A stretch of 64,000 bases of DNA from assembly GCF_014199205.1 (NCBI RefSeq), contig NZ_JACIJD010000003.1, forward strand, positions 1 to 64,000. The letters run 5' to 3'. Source of the stretch: Muricoccus pecuniae. Lineage in GTDB: Bacteria; Pseudomonadota; Alphaproteobacteria; Acetobacterales; Acetobacteraceae. The translations under genes were made by a program, and so were the position numbers. Positions 25,830-33,583 of the stretch are shown here, piece by piece (the stretch's first letter is position 1; every line of letters starts with the position of its first letter). Below the pieces are notes generated by a model that was not told the DNA's origin, did not search any database, and worked only from the letters and a program-made list of their open reading frames with translations.

Positions 25830-27137
25830 ATGTCGCTCTACGCCTCGATGACCACGGCCATCAGCGGCCTCACCGCCCAGGCCCGAGCCCTGGGCAACGT
25901 CGCGGACAACGTGGCCAACAGCCAGACCACCGGCTTCAAGCGCACGGACACGAACTTCGTGTCCTACATCACGCGCTCCACGGCCCAGGTGAACCAGCCG
26001 GGATCGGTCACCGCGCGGCCGGACTACACCACTTCCATCCAGGGCTCGGTCCAGTCCTCCGAGAGCCCGCTCGCCATGGCGATCGCCGGGCAGGGCATGT
26101 TCGCGGTGGCGAGCGCGACGGGCTCGCTCAATGGCGACACCACCTTCGACTCCCGCACCTTCTACACCCGCGCGGGCGACTTCAGCATGAACAGCGACGG
26201 CTATCTCGTGAATGGCCAGGGCTACTACCTGCAGGGATGGACGGCCGATGCCGAGGGCAACCCGGATCGCTCCAACATCAAGCCGATCCAGGTCGACCAG
26301 TCCGTCTACAACCCCGTGCCGACCACGAATGTGACCCTCTCGGCCAATCTTCCCGCGGATTCCACCACCACGCCCGCCGAGGCCACGATCCAGATCTATG
26401 ACAGCCTCGGGCGGCTGCACTCCGTGGATATGACGTGGAAGCAGACAGCCACGAACAAGTGGCAGCTCACCATGTCCATCCCGGACGACAAGACGACGCC
26501 CGCACCCACCCGCACCATCGACGTGAACTTCGGCGCGACCGGCGGATCGACGACCGCTGCCGGCACCATCGACTCCTTCGGCGCGGTGGTGGGCAGCACT
26601 CTCGCCGGAAGCGCGACGAAGGCGGGGGACCCCGCCATCGTGACCTTCTCCGCGGATTTCGGACAAGGGCCACAGCCGATCAAGCTCGACCTCGGGAATT
26701 TCGGCGAACCCTCAGGCGTCACCCAGTACGCCGGCACGAAGTACACGCTGCGCGACATCTCGCAGAACGGCGTGCCCCAGGGCAGCTTCTCGTCCGTCTC
26801 CCTCAGCGACAACGGCGACCTGACCGTGAACTACGACAATGGCCAGGCCCGCACGGTCGGCCGCGTGCCCATCGTCACCTTCTCCGACCCGGACAAGCTG
26901 CAGAAGACCGATGGGCAGGCCTATCTCCGCACGGAGGAGAGCGGCGAGGCGCGGGTGAACGACGCCGCCTCCAACGGCGGCGGCAAGATCGTCACCTCCG
27001 CGCTGGAGGGATCGAATGTCGACATCGCCTCGGAGTTCTCGAAGCTCATCCTGGCGCAGCGGGCCTATGCCGCGAACACGAAGATCGTGACGGCGGCGGA
27101 CGAGCTGCTGCAGGACACCATCAACATGCGCCGCTGA
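25830..27137 (+). CDS. flgE: Flagellar hook protein FlgE
   Basis: A 435-residue hook protein. The N-terminal rod-type motif is MSLYASMTTAISGLTAQARA then LGNVADNVANSQTTGFKRTD. The FlgE central domains include QIYDSLGRLHSVDMTWKQ, and the C-terminal helix is VDIASEFSKLILAQRAYAAN then TKIVTAADELLQDTINMRR. Exported by the flagellar type III system without a cleaved signal. ATG 25830 lies downstream of a sigma-54 promoter and has GGAGCCCCAA upstream. Middle domains in this family vary in length, and this one is compact. Confidence 0.95.
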   Translation: MSLYASMTTAISGLTAQARALGNVADNVANSQTTGFKRTDTNFVSYITRSTAQVNQPGSVTARPDYTTSIQGSVQSSESPLAMAIAGQGMFAVASATGSLNGDTTFDSRTFYTRAGDFSMNSDGYLVNGQGYYLQGWTADAEGNPDRSNIKPIQVDQSVYNPVPTTNVTLSANLPADSTTTPAEATIQIYDSLGRLHSVDMTWKQTATNKWQLTMSIPDDKTTPAPTRTIDVNFGATGGSTTAAGTIDSFGAVVGSTLAGSATKAGDPAIVTFSADFGQGPQPIKLDLGNFGEPSGVTQYAGTKYTLRDISQNGVPQGSFSSVSLSDNGDLTVNYDNGQARTVGRVPIVTFSDPDKLQKTDGQAYLRTEESGEARVNDAASNGGGKIVTSALEGSNVDIASEFSKLILAQRAYAANTKIVTAADELLQDTINMRR

Positions 27138-27237
27138 TCGCGGCGGCCGGCACGCGCCCCTCGCGGCGCGGAATCAACCATGACGGCACGGCCAGCAGCC
27201 CCCAGGCGGGGTCGGCCGGGCCGGGGAAGCGGAGCGG

Positions 27238-28761
27238 ATGAGCCTCGACCTCGCCCTGTCCATCGCGCGCAGCGGCCTGTCGCATGTCAACAGGCAGCTC
27301 GCCCAGACAGCGTCCAACATCTCCAATGCCGGGACGGCTGGGTACACCCGTAAGGAGGTCCAGGGGCAGTCGGTCGTGGCCGGCGCCGTCCTCTCCGGCG
27401 TGCGGAGCGCCGAATCGGCGCGGGCCGTGGACACGGCGCTCGTCACCGAGATGAATCTCGCCCGTGCGCGCAGCGCTGCCTCCACGGCGCGGGCTGGCAT
27501 CCTGGAGGGCGTCGAGACGGCGCATGGTGCGACGGGCGACTCCATCGGCGACCTGACGGCGGCGCTCGGCGATGCCTTCGTGTCCCTCCGCGACGATCCC
27601 TCCGACCCGCTGCTCCAGGCCAGGATCGTGGACGCGGCGGATGACCTTGCCGAGCGCTACAACACCGTGTCCACGGCGATCGGGACCGCACGCCAGGCCG
27701 CGCAGGACGGGATGGTCAAGGATGTGGAGACGCTGAACGACGCGCTCCGCCGGATCTCCGATCTCACCGACCAGATCCTGCCGCTGCGCGCCCGGGGTGC
27801 GAGCACGGCGGACCTTGAGGACCAGCGCGACCAGGCGGTCGTCACCATCGCCTCCATCATGCAGGTCCGCGCCCTGCCGCAGCCCGATGGCGGGATCACC
27901 CTCATCACGTCGGGCGGCCTCAACCTGCCCCTGCGCTCAGCCGAGGGGCCCTTCTCCACCGATCCGATGCTGGTCGGTCCCCAGGCCTATTACGGCACCG
28001 GGGGTACGCTGCCAGGGATCAGGCTCGGCAACACGGATGTGACGGCCCGGCTCGGGGAAGGCACGCTCGCGGCCTATGTCTCCCTGCGCGACCGCGAGCT
28101 GCCGCTGGCCCAGGCCGAGCTGGACATCTCGGCTGCCAGCCTCGCCTCGCGCTTCGACCGGCAGGGGCTGAGGCTCTTTACCGGGGCGGCAGAGGAGGTG
28201 CCTGATCCTTCCAGCGACTATAAGACTGGCAACTGGATCGGCTTCGCCGGCTCGCTCAGGGTCAACACTGACGTCGAGAAAAGCCCAAGGCTTGTCCGGG
28301 ACGGGACCCATTCCGTCGCGTCCGGTGCGGGGGGAGCCACGGCCTTCACCCCCAACGGCGCGACCGGACCCGCCGACTTCACCACGCTGCTGGATCGCGT
28401 GCTGAACCAGACCTTCGGGACCGAGGTCACCGCGGGGACCTCTCATCCCAGCTTCGCCACGCTCTCCCTCGGCCCCGCCGGGAACCTCTCCTCCTCACTG
28501 CGTTCCGCGCGCAGCCTCGGCGACTACGCCTCGCAGCTCGTGGCGACCCAGACGGCCGTGCGGGCCGAGGCAGAGGAAGCGGGCAAGATGTCGGGCGACC
28601 TTCTCGCCGCGCTGGAAAGCCGGTTCTCCGCCCAATCGGGGGTGGATATGGACAAGGAGCTGGCCGCGATGATCTCCTTGCAGACGACCTACTCGGCCAA
28701 TGCCCGCCTCCTCTCGGCGGTGCAGGGCATGTACGACACCCTCTTCCAGGCGGTGCGGTGA
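27238..28761 (+). CDS. flgK: Flagellar hook-associated protein FlgK (HAP1)
   Basis: A 507-residue FlgK that forms the hook-filament junction. N-terminus LDLALSIARSGLSHVNRQLA, QTASNISNAGTAGYTRKEVQ matches the rod/hook family. Conserved interior sequences include RISDLTDQILPLRARGASTA, LEDQRDQAVVTIASIMQV and ELDISAASLASRF. The C-terminus VDMDKELAAMISLQTTYSAN, ARLLSAVQGMYDTLFQAVR is typical. GGGGAAGCGGAGCGG precedes ATG 27238. Its stop overlaps the flgL start (TGATG). A 100-base gap with no clear promoter separates it from flgE. Confidence 0.94.
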   Translation: MSLDLALSIARSGLSHVNRQLAQTASNISNAGTAGYTRKEVQGQSVVAGAVLSGVRSAESARAVDTALVTEMNLARARSAASTARAGILEGVETAHGATGDSIGDLTAALGDAFVSLRDDPSDPLLQARIVDAADDLAERYNTVSTAIGTARQAAQDGMVKDVETLNDALRRISDLTDQILPLRARGASTADLEDQRDQAVVTIASIMQVRALPQPDGGITLITSGGLNLPLRSAEGPFSTDPMLVGPQAYYGTGGTLPGIRLGNTDVTARLGEGTLAAYVSLRDRELPLAQAELDISAASLASRFDRQGLRLFTGAAEEVPDPSSDYKTGNWIGFAGSLRVNTDVEKSPRLVRDGTHSVASGAGGATAFTPNGATGPADFTTLLDRVLNQTFGTEVTAGTSHPSFATLSLGPAGNLSSSLRSARSLGDYASQLVATQTAVRAEAEEAGKMSGDLLAALESRFSAQSGVDMDKELAAMISLQTTYSANARLLSAVQGMYDTLFQAVR

Positions 28762-29837
28762 TGGCCATCTCAGGCATTGGATCCGGTATGCTGGCCCAGC
28801 TGATCGGCCAGTCCTCCAATATCAAGTCCCAGGTCGAGAAGCTCACCGCGCAGTCCGCGGATGGGAAGCGCGGCACCTGGTACGGCGACATCGCCGGGGA
28901 CGCGCGGCGGGCCATCAACCTTCGCGGCGAGATCTCCCGCCGGGAGGTGCACGCGACGACGATCGACCGTGCCCTCGGCCGGACCGGCGCCGCGCAAGGG
29001 GCCCTGAAGGGCCTCTCCTCGATCGCGGAGGATTTCCTGACCCAGGCGGGCAAGGTCAGCAGCGCCGACAGCACCCGGATCAGCGCGCTCGCCAGCAGCG
29101 CGAGGCAGGCGATCGGGCAGGTCGCGGCCCTGCTGAACGAGAAGCACGGGGGCGAGTATCTTTTCAACGGCGCCGACTCCGCGAACCCGCCGATTCCCAA
29201 CCCGGGCGCCATCATGGCCACGCCCATGGCGACGAAGATCGTGGCCGCCGCGGGTTCCCTGGCATCCGGGAACAGCGCTGCCGTCCTCGCGGCCACCCTC
29301 TCTGCCGCAAAGGACGGTGCCCCTGGGGCAACGCCCTTTTCCAACTACCTTCTAGACCCGGGCCGGGGCCTCAACGAGGCACGCCGGAGCACCCTGACCG
29401 GGGACGGGGAGAGCGTCGAGACCGGCCTTTTCGCGAATCGCAACGCTGAGGCGACAACGGCGGGCAGCGAGGCGGGGGGGTGGTCCCGCGACCTGTTGCG
29501 CGGCCTGATGACCCTGGCCGGGCTCACCGCCGACAAGGCCGCCACGGGAGCGGATTTCGACGCCGTGATGACGAGCGTGAAGACCGGATTGAAGTCCGCC
29601 ATGACGGCGCTCGGCGAGGAGGCCGGTGCGCTCGGCCTCTCCGAGTCGCGCCTGGAGGCGGCCAAGACGCGGCACGGTGAGCTGCAGCTCTCGCTCAACG
29701 CGCAGCTCGCTGATGTGGAGGAGGTGGACCTGGCCGCCACGCTCACCGCCCTCCAAGACACCCAGACCCGCCTCCAGGCCTCCTGGCAGGCGCTATCCAG
29801 GCTCTCGGGCCTGTCCCTGACAAACTTCCTGCGCTGA
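28761..29837 (+). CDS. flgL: Flagellar hook-filament junction protein FlgL-like
   Basis: A 358-residue flagellin-like protein cotranslated with flgK, the usual place for FlgL (HAP3). Flagellin-type N- and C-terminal helices are visible: ISREVHATTIDRALGRTGAA with GALKGLSSIAEDFLTQAGKV, and the C-terminal LAATLTALQDTQTRLQASWQ, ALSRLSGLSLTNFLR. The flagellin-type phrase NEKHGGEYLFNGADSANPPI is diagnostic. ATG 28761 overlaps the flgK stop; GTG 28758 is the alternative. The central part is variable. A hairpin follows the stop at 29840-29857. Confidence 0.9.
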   Translation: MAISGIGSGMLAQLIGQSSNIKSQVEKLTAQSADGKRGTWYGDIAGDARRAINLRGEISRREVHATTIDRALGRTGAAQGALKGLSSIAEDFLTQAGKVSSADSTRISALASSARQAIGQVAALLNEKHGGEYLFNGADSANPPIPNPGAIMATPMATKIVAAAGSLASGNSAAVLAATLSAAKDGAPGATPFSNYLLDPGRGLNEARRSTLTGDGESVETGLFANRNAEATTAGSEAGGWSRDLLRGLMTLAGLTADKAATGADFDAVMTSVKTGLKSAMTALGEEAGALGLSESRLEAAKTRHGELQLSLNAQLADVEEVDLAATLTALQDTQTRLQASWQALSRLSGLSLTNFLR

Positions 29838-29839
29838 AG

Positions 29840-29857
29840 CGCCGGATTCAACCGGCG
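29840..29857 (+). terminator. Hairpin after flgL
   Basis: CGCCGG-ATTCAA-CCGGCG is a perfect six-base-pair stem, three bases after the flgL stop, followed by TTAA. It is a weak intrinsic terminator or processing site separating flgKL from the flagellin gene. Confidence 0.45.
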
Positions 29858-29888
29858 TTAACCGCAGGGGTGTCAGGATCACTTCATA

Positions 29889-29937
29889 CCGCAAGATGCG
29901 GATCGCAACAGGCGGCAAGCCAAGGAGAGGCTGCCGC
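29889..29937 (+). promoter_or_regulatory. Structured 5' leader of flagellin mRNA
   Basis: Two hairpins lie upstream of fliC. The first is CCGCA-AGA-TGCGG (29889-29901). The second is GCGGC-A-AGCC (29912-29921) pairing with GGCT-GCCGC (29929-29937) around the loop AAGGAGA, which looks like a Shine-Dalgarno sequence. The fliC ATG is 20 bases further on, with its own GGAAAGGGG. In Caulobacter, FlbT binds the flagellin leader and promotes mRNA decay. FlbT is encoded just downstream here, so an RNA target in this leader is plausible inference. No sigma-54 site was found for fliC. Confidence 0.5.
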
Positions 29938-29957
29938 GGACAGGAAAGGGGCAAGAC

Positions 29958-30776
29958 ATGGCCCTGAACTCGGTCAACACCAACACCGGCGCCTCCATCG
30001 CGCTGCAGACGCTCAACCGCACGAACGATGCGCTCGCTGTGACCCAGAAGCGCATCTCCACCGGATACCGCGTCGCCGACGCGAAGGACGACGGCGCGGC
30101 CTTCGCGGTCGCGCAGTCGGTTCGGGCGGACATCTCCGGCCTCACCTCCGCCAATGAGCAGATCGGCGGCGTGCAGGGCGTGCTCAGTACGGCGCTCTCC
30201 GGCTTGACCAAGGTTTCGGAGACGATGAGCAACGTCCGCGCCGTGCTCGTCAAGCTGGCCGATGGTACGCTTTCGAGTGACCAGCGTACCCAGTACGAGG
30301 CGCAGTACAAATCTCTCCAGAGCCAGGTTAAAAATTATATCGAGGATGCGACTTATAACGGCCGCAGTCTTCTCAGCACCACCGATGGCAACATTGCCAC
30401 GGTGCGCAATGAGAAAGGTACCGCCTACACGCTGACGGCGGTGGATGGGGCAACGCTGGAACTTGGCACCCTCACGGCCGGTACCGCGTGGGCGACAACC
30501 GCCCTTAGTGCCAGTGGTGATTTCACGACGAAGATGAATCTCATCAACACGGCGATGAACACCTTCGGTAATAATAATACTTATCTTCAGAGCCAGATTT
30601 CCTACAACAAGGAGAAGATGGCTTCGCTGGAGACTGGCCTCGGCGCGCTGGTCGATGCGGATCTCGCGAAGGAGAGCGCGAAGCTGCAGGCGCTGCAGAT
30701 CAAGCAGCAGCTCGGCACGCAGTCCCTCAGCATCGCGAACCAGGCTCCTCAGAGCCTGCTCAGCCTCTTCCGCTGA
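29958..30776 (+). CDS. fliC: Flagellin
   Basis: A 272-residue short flagellin of the alphaproteobacterial type with almost only the D0/D1 core. The N-terminus is ALNSVNTNTGASIALQTLNR, TNDALAVTQKRISTGYRVAD; the C-terminus is LESGLGALVDADLAKESAKL-like (here SLETGLGALVDADLAKESAK) and ends SIANQAPQSLLSLFR. The surface D2/D3 domains are nearly absent. Codons in 30300-30620 are clearly richer in A and T than in neighbouring genes (for example AAT AAT AAT ACT TAT CTT). This may reflect selection on a very abundant protein or the mRNA, or transfer. The gene is followed by a strong terminator and by flbT-flaF. Confidence 0.96.
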   Translation: MALNSVNTNTGASIALQTLNRTNDALAVTQKRISTGYRVADAKDDGAAFAVAQSVRADISGLTSANEQIGGVQGVLSTALSGLTKVSETMSNVRAVLVKLADGTLSSDQRTQYEAQYKSLQSQVKNYIEDATYNGRSLLSTTDGNIATVRNEKGTAYTLTAVDGATLELGTLTAGTAWATTALSASGDFTTKMNLINTAMNTFGNNNTYLQSQISYNKEKMASLETGLGALVDADLAKESAKLQALQIKQQLGTQSLSIANQAPQSLLSLFR

Positions 30777-30781
30777 ACGGT

Positions 30782-30810
30782 GGGGTGCCGTGAAAGATCC
30801 ACGGCACCCC
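30782..30810 (+). terminator. Terminator after flagellin gene
   Basis: GGGGTGCCGTG (30782-30792) pairs perfectly with CACGGCACCCC (30800-30810) across a seven-base loop, starting five bases after the fliC stop. There is no long T-run, but the 11-base-pair stem is the strongest structure in this part and would end or protect the abundant flagellin mRNA. Confidence 0.7.
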
Positions 30811-30919
30811 GTCCCGTCCCCCCTCCATCGCGCCGGGCGGCGAGACGCCCTCGGCGGCGGTGCGGCAGCCGCGCAAGGCCGGTGCGCCGCATCGCAAGCC
30901 ACGAAGGAACGCGAAGACC

Positions 30920-31357
30920 GTGTCCACGCTGGTTCTAGAGTTGCGCCAAGGCGACCTCATGGTCGTCAATGGTGCCCCTATCCGGTTCAGGAACCGAACA
31001 CGCATCGAACTGACAGCGAAGGCGCGCTTCCTCTTCGGCAAGCAGATCCTGCCGCCCGAGGCGGCCGATACGCCCGCCCGTCGCATCTACTTCGCCCTGC
31101 AGACCGCCTATATCGGCAGCGAGGAGGAGCGCGAGCGCGGGCTGGAGGCTGCGCGCGGCCTCATCGCCGAGTTCCAGGCGGCAACCACTTCCAACCTCGC
31201 TTCCGCCATGCTCGACCGGGCGCTCACCGCGGCGGAGGAGGATGATTGCTACACGGCGCTGAAGCTCGCCCGCCGCGTGATGCGTCATGAAGAGGCTGTA
31301 CTCGGCATTGCACCCCCTCAGGCCGTGAGACCCACGCCGGAGGAGACGACTGCATGA
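30920..31357 (+). CDS. flbT: Flagellar biosynthesis repressor FlbT
   Basis: A 145-residue FlbT from GTG 30920; the start is chosen because VSTLVLELRQGDLMVVNGAP, IRFRNRTRIELTAKARFLFG is the conserved N-terminus. The longer frame from 30860 adds 20 Arg/Pro-rich residues. FlbT is known in Caulobacter and relatives as a post-transcriptional regulator of flagellin that acts on the mRNA leader, and as an export-linked factor with FlaF. The gene follows fliC after 143 bases and overlaps flaF by ATGA, the usual pair order being flaF/flbT near flagellin genes. Confidence 0.93.
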   Translation: MSTLVLELRQGDLMVVNGAPIRFRNRTRIELTAKARFLFGKQILPPEAADTPARRIYFALQTAYIGSEEERERGLEAARGLIAEFQAATTSNLASAMLDRALTAAEEDDCYTALKLARRVMRHEEAVLGIAPPQAVRPTPEETTA

Positions 31358-31710
31358 TGATGCATCAGAACCCAGCGCTGGCCTACCGCGTGGCGAGGGC
31401 AGGTATGCCGCCGCGAGTGCAGGAGGCCGATGTGTTCCGCCGTGTCACCGGCGCGCTGCGCGCGGCGCAGGGTACAGGACCGGAGGTCGGGCTGCGGGCT
31501 ATTCGTGCACTGGCCGACAATCGTCGCCTCTGGCTGGCGGTGGAGGGTGTGCTGCTCGACCCGAACAACGCGCTCCCGCCGGCGCTGCGTGCCTCGATCG
31601 TCTCGGTCGGTCGTACCGTCCTGCGCGAGATGGAGCGTGATAAGCCGGATCTCGGCTTCCTTATCGAAGTGAACGAGAGCATCGCGGCCGGGCTCACGAC
31701 GGGCGGCTGA
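31354..31710 (+). CDS. flaF: Flagellin assembly/regulatory protein FlaF
   Basis: A 118-residue FlaF: PRVQEADVFRRVTGALRAAQ, GLRAIRALADNRRLWLAVEG, LLDPNNALPPALRASIVSVG, and VNESIAAGLTTGG at the end. FlaF is needed for flagellin synthesis or export in alphaproteobacteria and acts oppositely to FlbT. It starts MMMHQNPALAYRVARA within the last bases of flbT and is followed after one base by the DUF1217 gene, so the three form one operon. Length is typical. Confidence 0.93.
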   Translation: MMMHQNPALAYRVARAGMPPRVQEADVFRRVTGALRAAQGTGPEVGLRAIRALADNRRLWLAVEGVLLDPNNALPPALRASIVSVGRTVLREMERDKPDLGFLIEVNESIAAGLTTGG

Positions 31711-31711
31711 G

Positions 31712-32509
31712 ATGTCTGGCTCGCTCGCCCTCGCGATCCTCGGTGGCACGGCGGGAGGGGCCAGTGCCGCCGACGCCGGCTCGGCCGTGCTGGCGCTGCG
31801 CCGTGCCGCCGCGAGCGGGGCCGAGGCGAAGGGCGTTGCCCAGATCGCGAAGGAGGGCGCGGTCAAGCTCGCGCTCACCCGTTTCACCGAGGGCGTCTCC
31901 CGCGCCAAGTCGGTGGAAGCGGCGCTGCGCGATCCGCGTGTGGCCGAGGTGCTGCTTCCCGCCCTCGGCCTGCCTGACGCGGTGAGCACGCCGGGGCTGG
32001 CCGTGCGCGCTCTCATGTCGGATCCGAAGGATACGAACTCCGTCGCCGCGAAGCTTGCCGCGACGGACTCCCGGTGGAAGAGCGCGGCCAACACCCTCAA
32101 CCTTGCGACACGCGGGCTGGATGGACTGCGCGACGCCACGATCCAGAAGACGATCACGGAGGGCTTCAAGGCCTATCAGTGGCGCCTGTCGCAGGACGAG
32201 CAGGCAGGTGGCATCTCCGACGCGCTCTATTTCAAGCAGCGCATGGCGAGCGGCACGAAGCTGACAGCCTATGAGGTGCTGGGCGATGCCGTGCTGCGCC
32301 GGGTGGTCACCGGCGCCCTTGGCTTGCCGCAGACCATCGCGATCCAGGGCGTGGAAACCCAGGCTCGGGCAATCACGTCCCGCATCGACCTGTCCACCCT
32401 TAATGACCCGAAGCAGGCGGCAAAGCTGACCGAGCGCTATGTTATGGCCGCTGCCGGCGGCGGGACGACGGGCGGCAGCGGGTCCAGCCTTCTCGCGCTC
32501 TTCGCCTGA
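31712..32509 (+). CDS. DUF1217 domain-containing flagellar-associated protein
   Basis: A 265-residue protein matching DUF1217: DPRVAEVLLPALGLPDAVST, AKLAATDSRWKSAANTLNLA, and GGISDALYFKQRMASGTKLT. DUF1217 proteins of alphaproteobacteria are encoded in flagellar clusters; their exact role is not established. It starts one base after flaF. There is no Sec signal peptide. Its last residues, GSGSSLLALFA, resemble the flagellin end APQSLLSLFR, which raises the possibility of export through the flagellar system. That last point is inference from a short similarity. Confidence 0.82.
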   Translation: MSGSLALAILGGTAGGASAADAGSAVLALRRAAASGAEAKGVAQIAKEGAVKLALTRFTEGVSRAKSVEAALRDPRVAEVLLPALGLPDAVSTPGLAVRALMSDPKDTNSVAAKLAATDSRWKSAANTLNLATRGLDGLRDATIQKTITEGFKAYQWRLSQDEQAGGISDALYFKQRMASGTKLTAYEVLGDAVLRRVVTGALGLPQTIAIQGVETQARAITSRIDLSTLNDPKQAAKLTERYVMAAAGGGTTGGSGSSLLALFA

Positions 32510-32533
32510 CGCTGCCGCGCAACGTGGTTCATG

Positions 32534-33529
32534 TCAGGCGGCACGCCAGCCCAGGCGCCGCTCCAGCCAGCTCCGGTAGGTGAGCGTCGCATCCGGGGGC
32601 GGCACTGCAAGGGCGAAGGCTGCCGCGGCGGCCGTGCCCGTCAGCGCATGGCCTTCGCCCGGCTGGGAGCGTTCCTCCTCCTGCCAGCGCAGCGCTGCCC
32701 GGCGCCAGGCGGCCAGGGTGTCTGCCGGAGTGAGGGGAGGCATGACGAGTGCCGCCCGCATCTGCATCCCTGCCGCGGCAGCGAGCACGCCGCGAAGCGA
32801 CGAGGGTTCGCCCGTGAGGACGGGGAGCTCCCCGGCTTCTCCCTCGCCGACCTGGCCGAGGGCGCACCAGGGCGTGGCGCCGAGCATGCTCGCCCGTGCG
32901 ACCGGATCGGCGCCGCTGACGATGAGCGCGTCGGCCTCCCCCGCCGCGAAGGCCGCCTCCGCCATGCCCGGGACAGGGCGAGCGGGGATGCCGAGAAGGT
33001 CAAGGGCGGCGAGCGCCGCGGCCTCCGGCGAATCCGGGGACGGGATGGCGACGCGCAGCGGGGCCGGGCCGCGCGCGTTCAGGGGGCCGCGCCCCGCCAG
33101 CACGGCGCCGTGCCAGGAGACGAGCAGCGGGATCCAGGCGCCCGGCTCGAAGCGCGCGCGGGTGGCGCCGGTCAGCCGCACATGGCAGGCCCAGCCGGGG
33201 AGGGCGAGGAAGCGCACGCTCTCGGCGCCCTCCAGCGTCGCGAAGCGGTTCGCGGCGGTCACGCCGTCGGGGCCTCCGAGATGGGAGAGCCGCAAGGCTC
33301 CCGGTCGGTGCAGCCCGCGGGAGAGGGCCGCCGCGGCCCGGGAGGCCCAGCGTGCCGGCGCGGCGTCTTCCGGCCCGGGTACCAGCACGACGCCGGTATC
33401 CTGGGCCTGCGCCCGCGCCCGACCTGGCCGGAGGGCGGGCAGGACGAGCGACAGCGCCGCCATGCCCGCCGCTCGCCGTCCGAGGACGGGGGAGGGAAGG
33501 CGCGGGCGCGGCGAGGATTCGTCCGTCAT
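32534..33529 (-). CDS. Exported protein, distant Bug-receptor-like
   Basis: A 331-residue protein with a twin-arginine-like export signal after a short basic stretch (LGRRAAGMAALSLVLPALRP, GRARAQ). The mature part has a two-domain solute-receptor look: LSHLGGPDGVTAANRFATLE in the position of the Bug glycine-rich loop, LRVAIPSPDSPEAAALAALD, and EAAFAAGEADALIVSGADP. The diagnostic PGGxxD loop of Bug proteins is not present, so membership is tentative. ATG 33529 is favoured over 33571 because it places the signal peptide properly. It is convergent with the DUF1217 gene and downstream of apt on the same strand. Substrate unknown. Confidence 0.6.
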   Translation of the reverse strand: MTDESSPRPRLPSPVLGRRAAGMAALSLVLPALRPGRARAQAQDTGVVLVPGPEDAAPARWASRAAAALSRGLHRPGALRLSHLGGPDGVTAANRFATLEGAESVRFLALPGWACHVRLTGATRARFEPGAWIPLLVSWHGAVLAGRGPLNARGPAPLRVAIPSPDSPEAAALAALDLLGIPARPVPGMAEAAFAAGEADALIVSGADPVARASMLGATPWCALGQVGEGEAGELPVLTGEPSSLRGVLAAAAGMQMRAALVMPPLTPADTLAAWRRAALRWQEEERSQPGEGHALTGTAAAAAFALAVPPPDATLTYRSWLERRLGWRAA

Positions 33530-33583
33530 GGCGCCGGACGCTGCGGGGCGGGTGGGGCGGGATTGTGGCAATCCCGCACCGTC

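Noticed and set aside
29838-29957. A sigma-54 or sigma-28 promoter for flagellin
   Set aside because: I searched for GG-N10-GC with TTGC and for TAAA-N15-GCCGATAA and found no acceptable match, so no promoter is listed for fliC.
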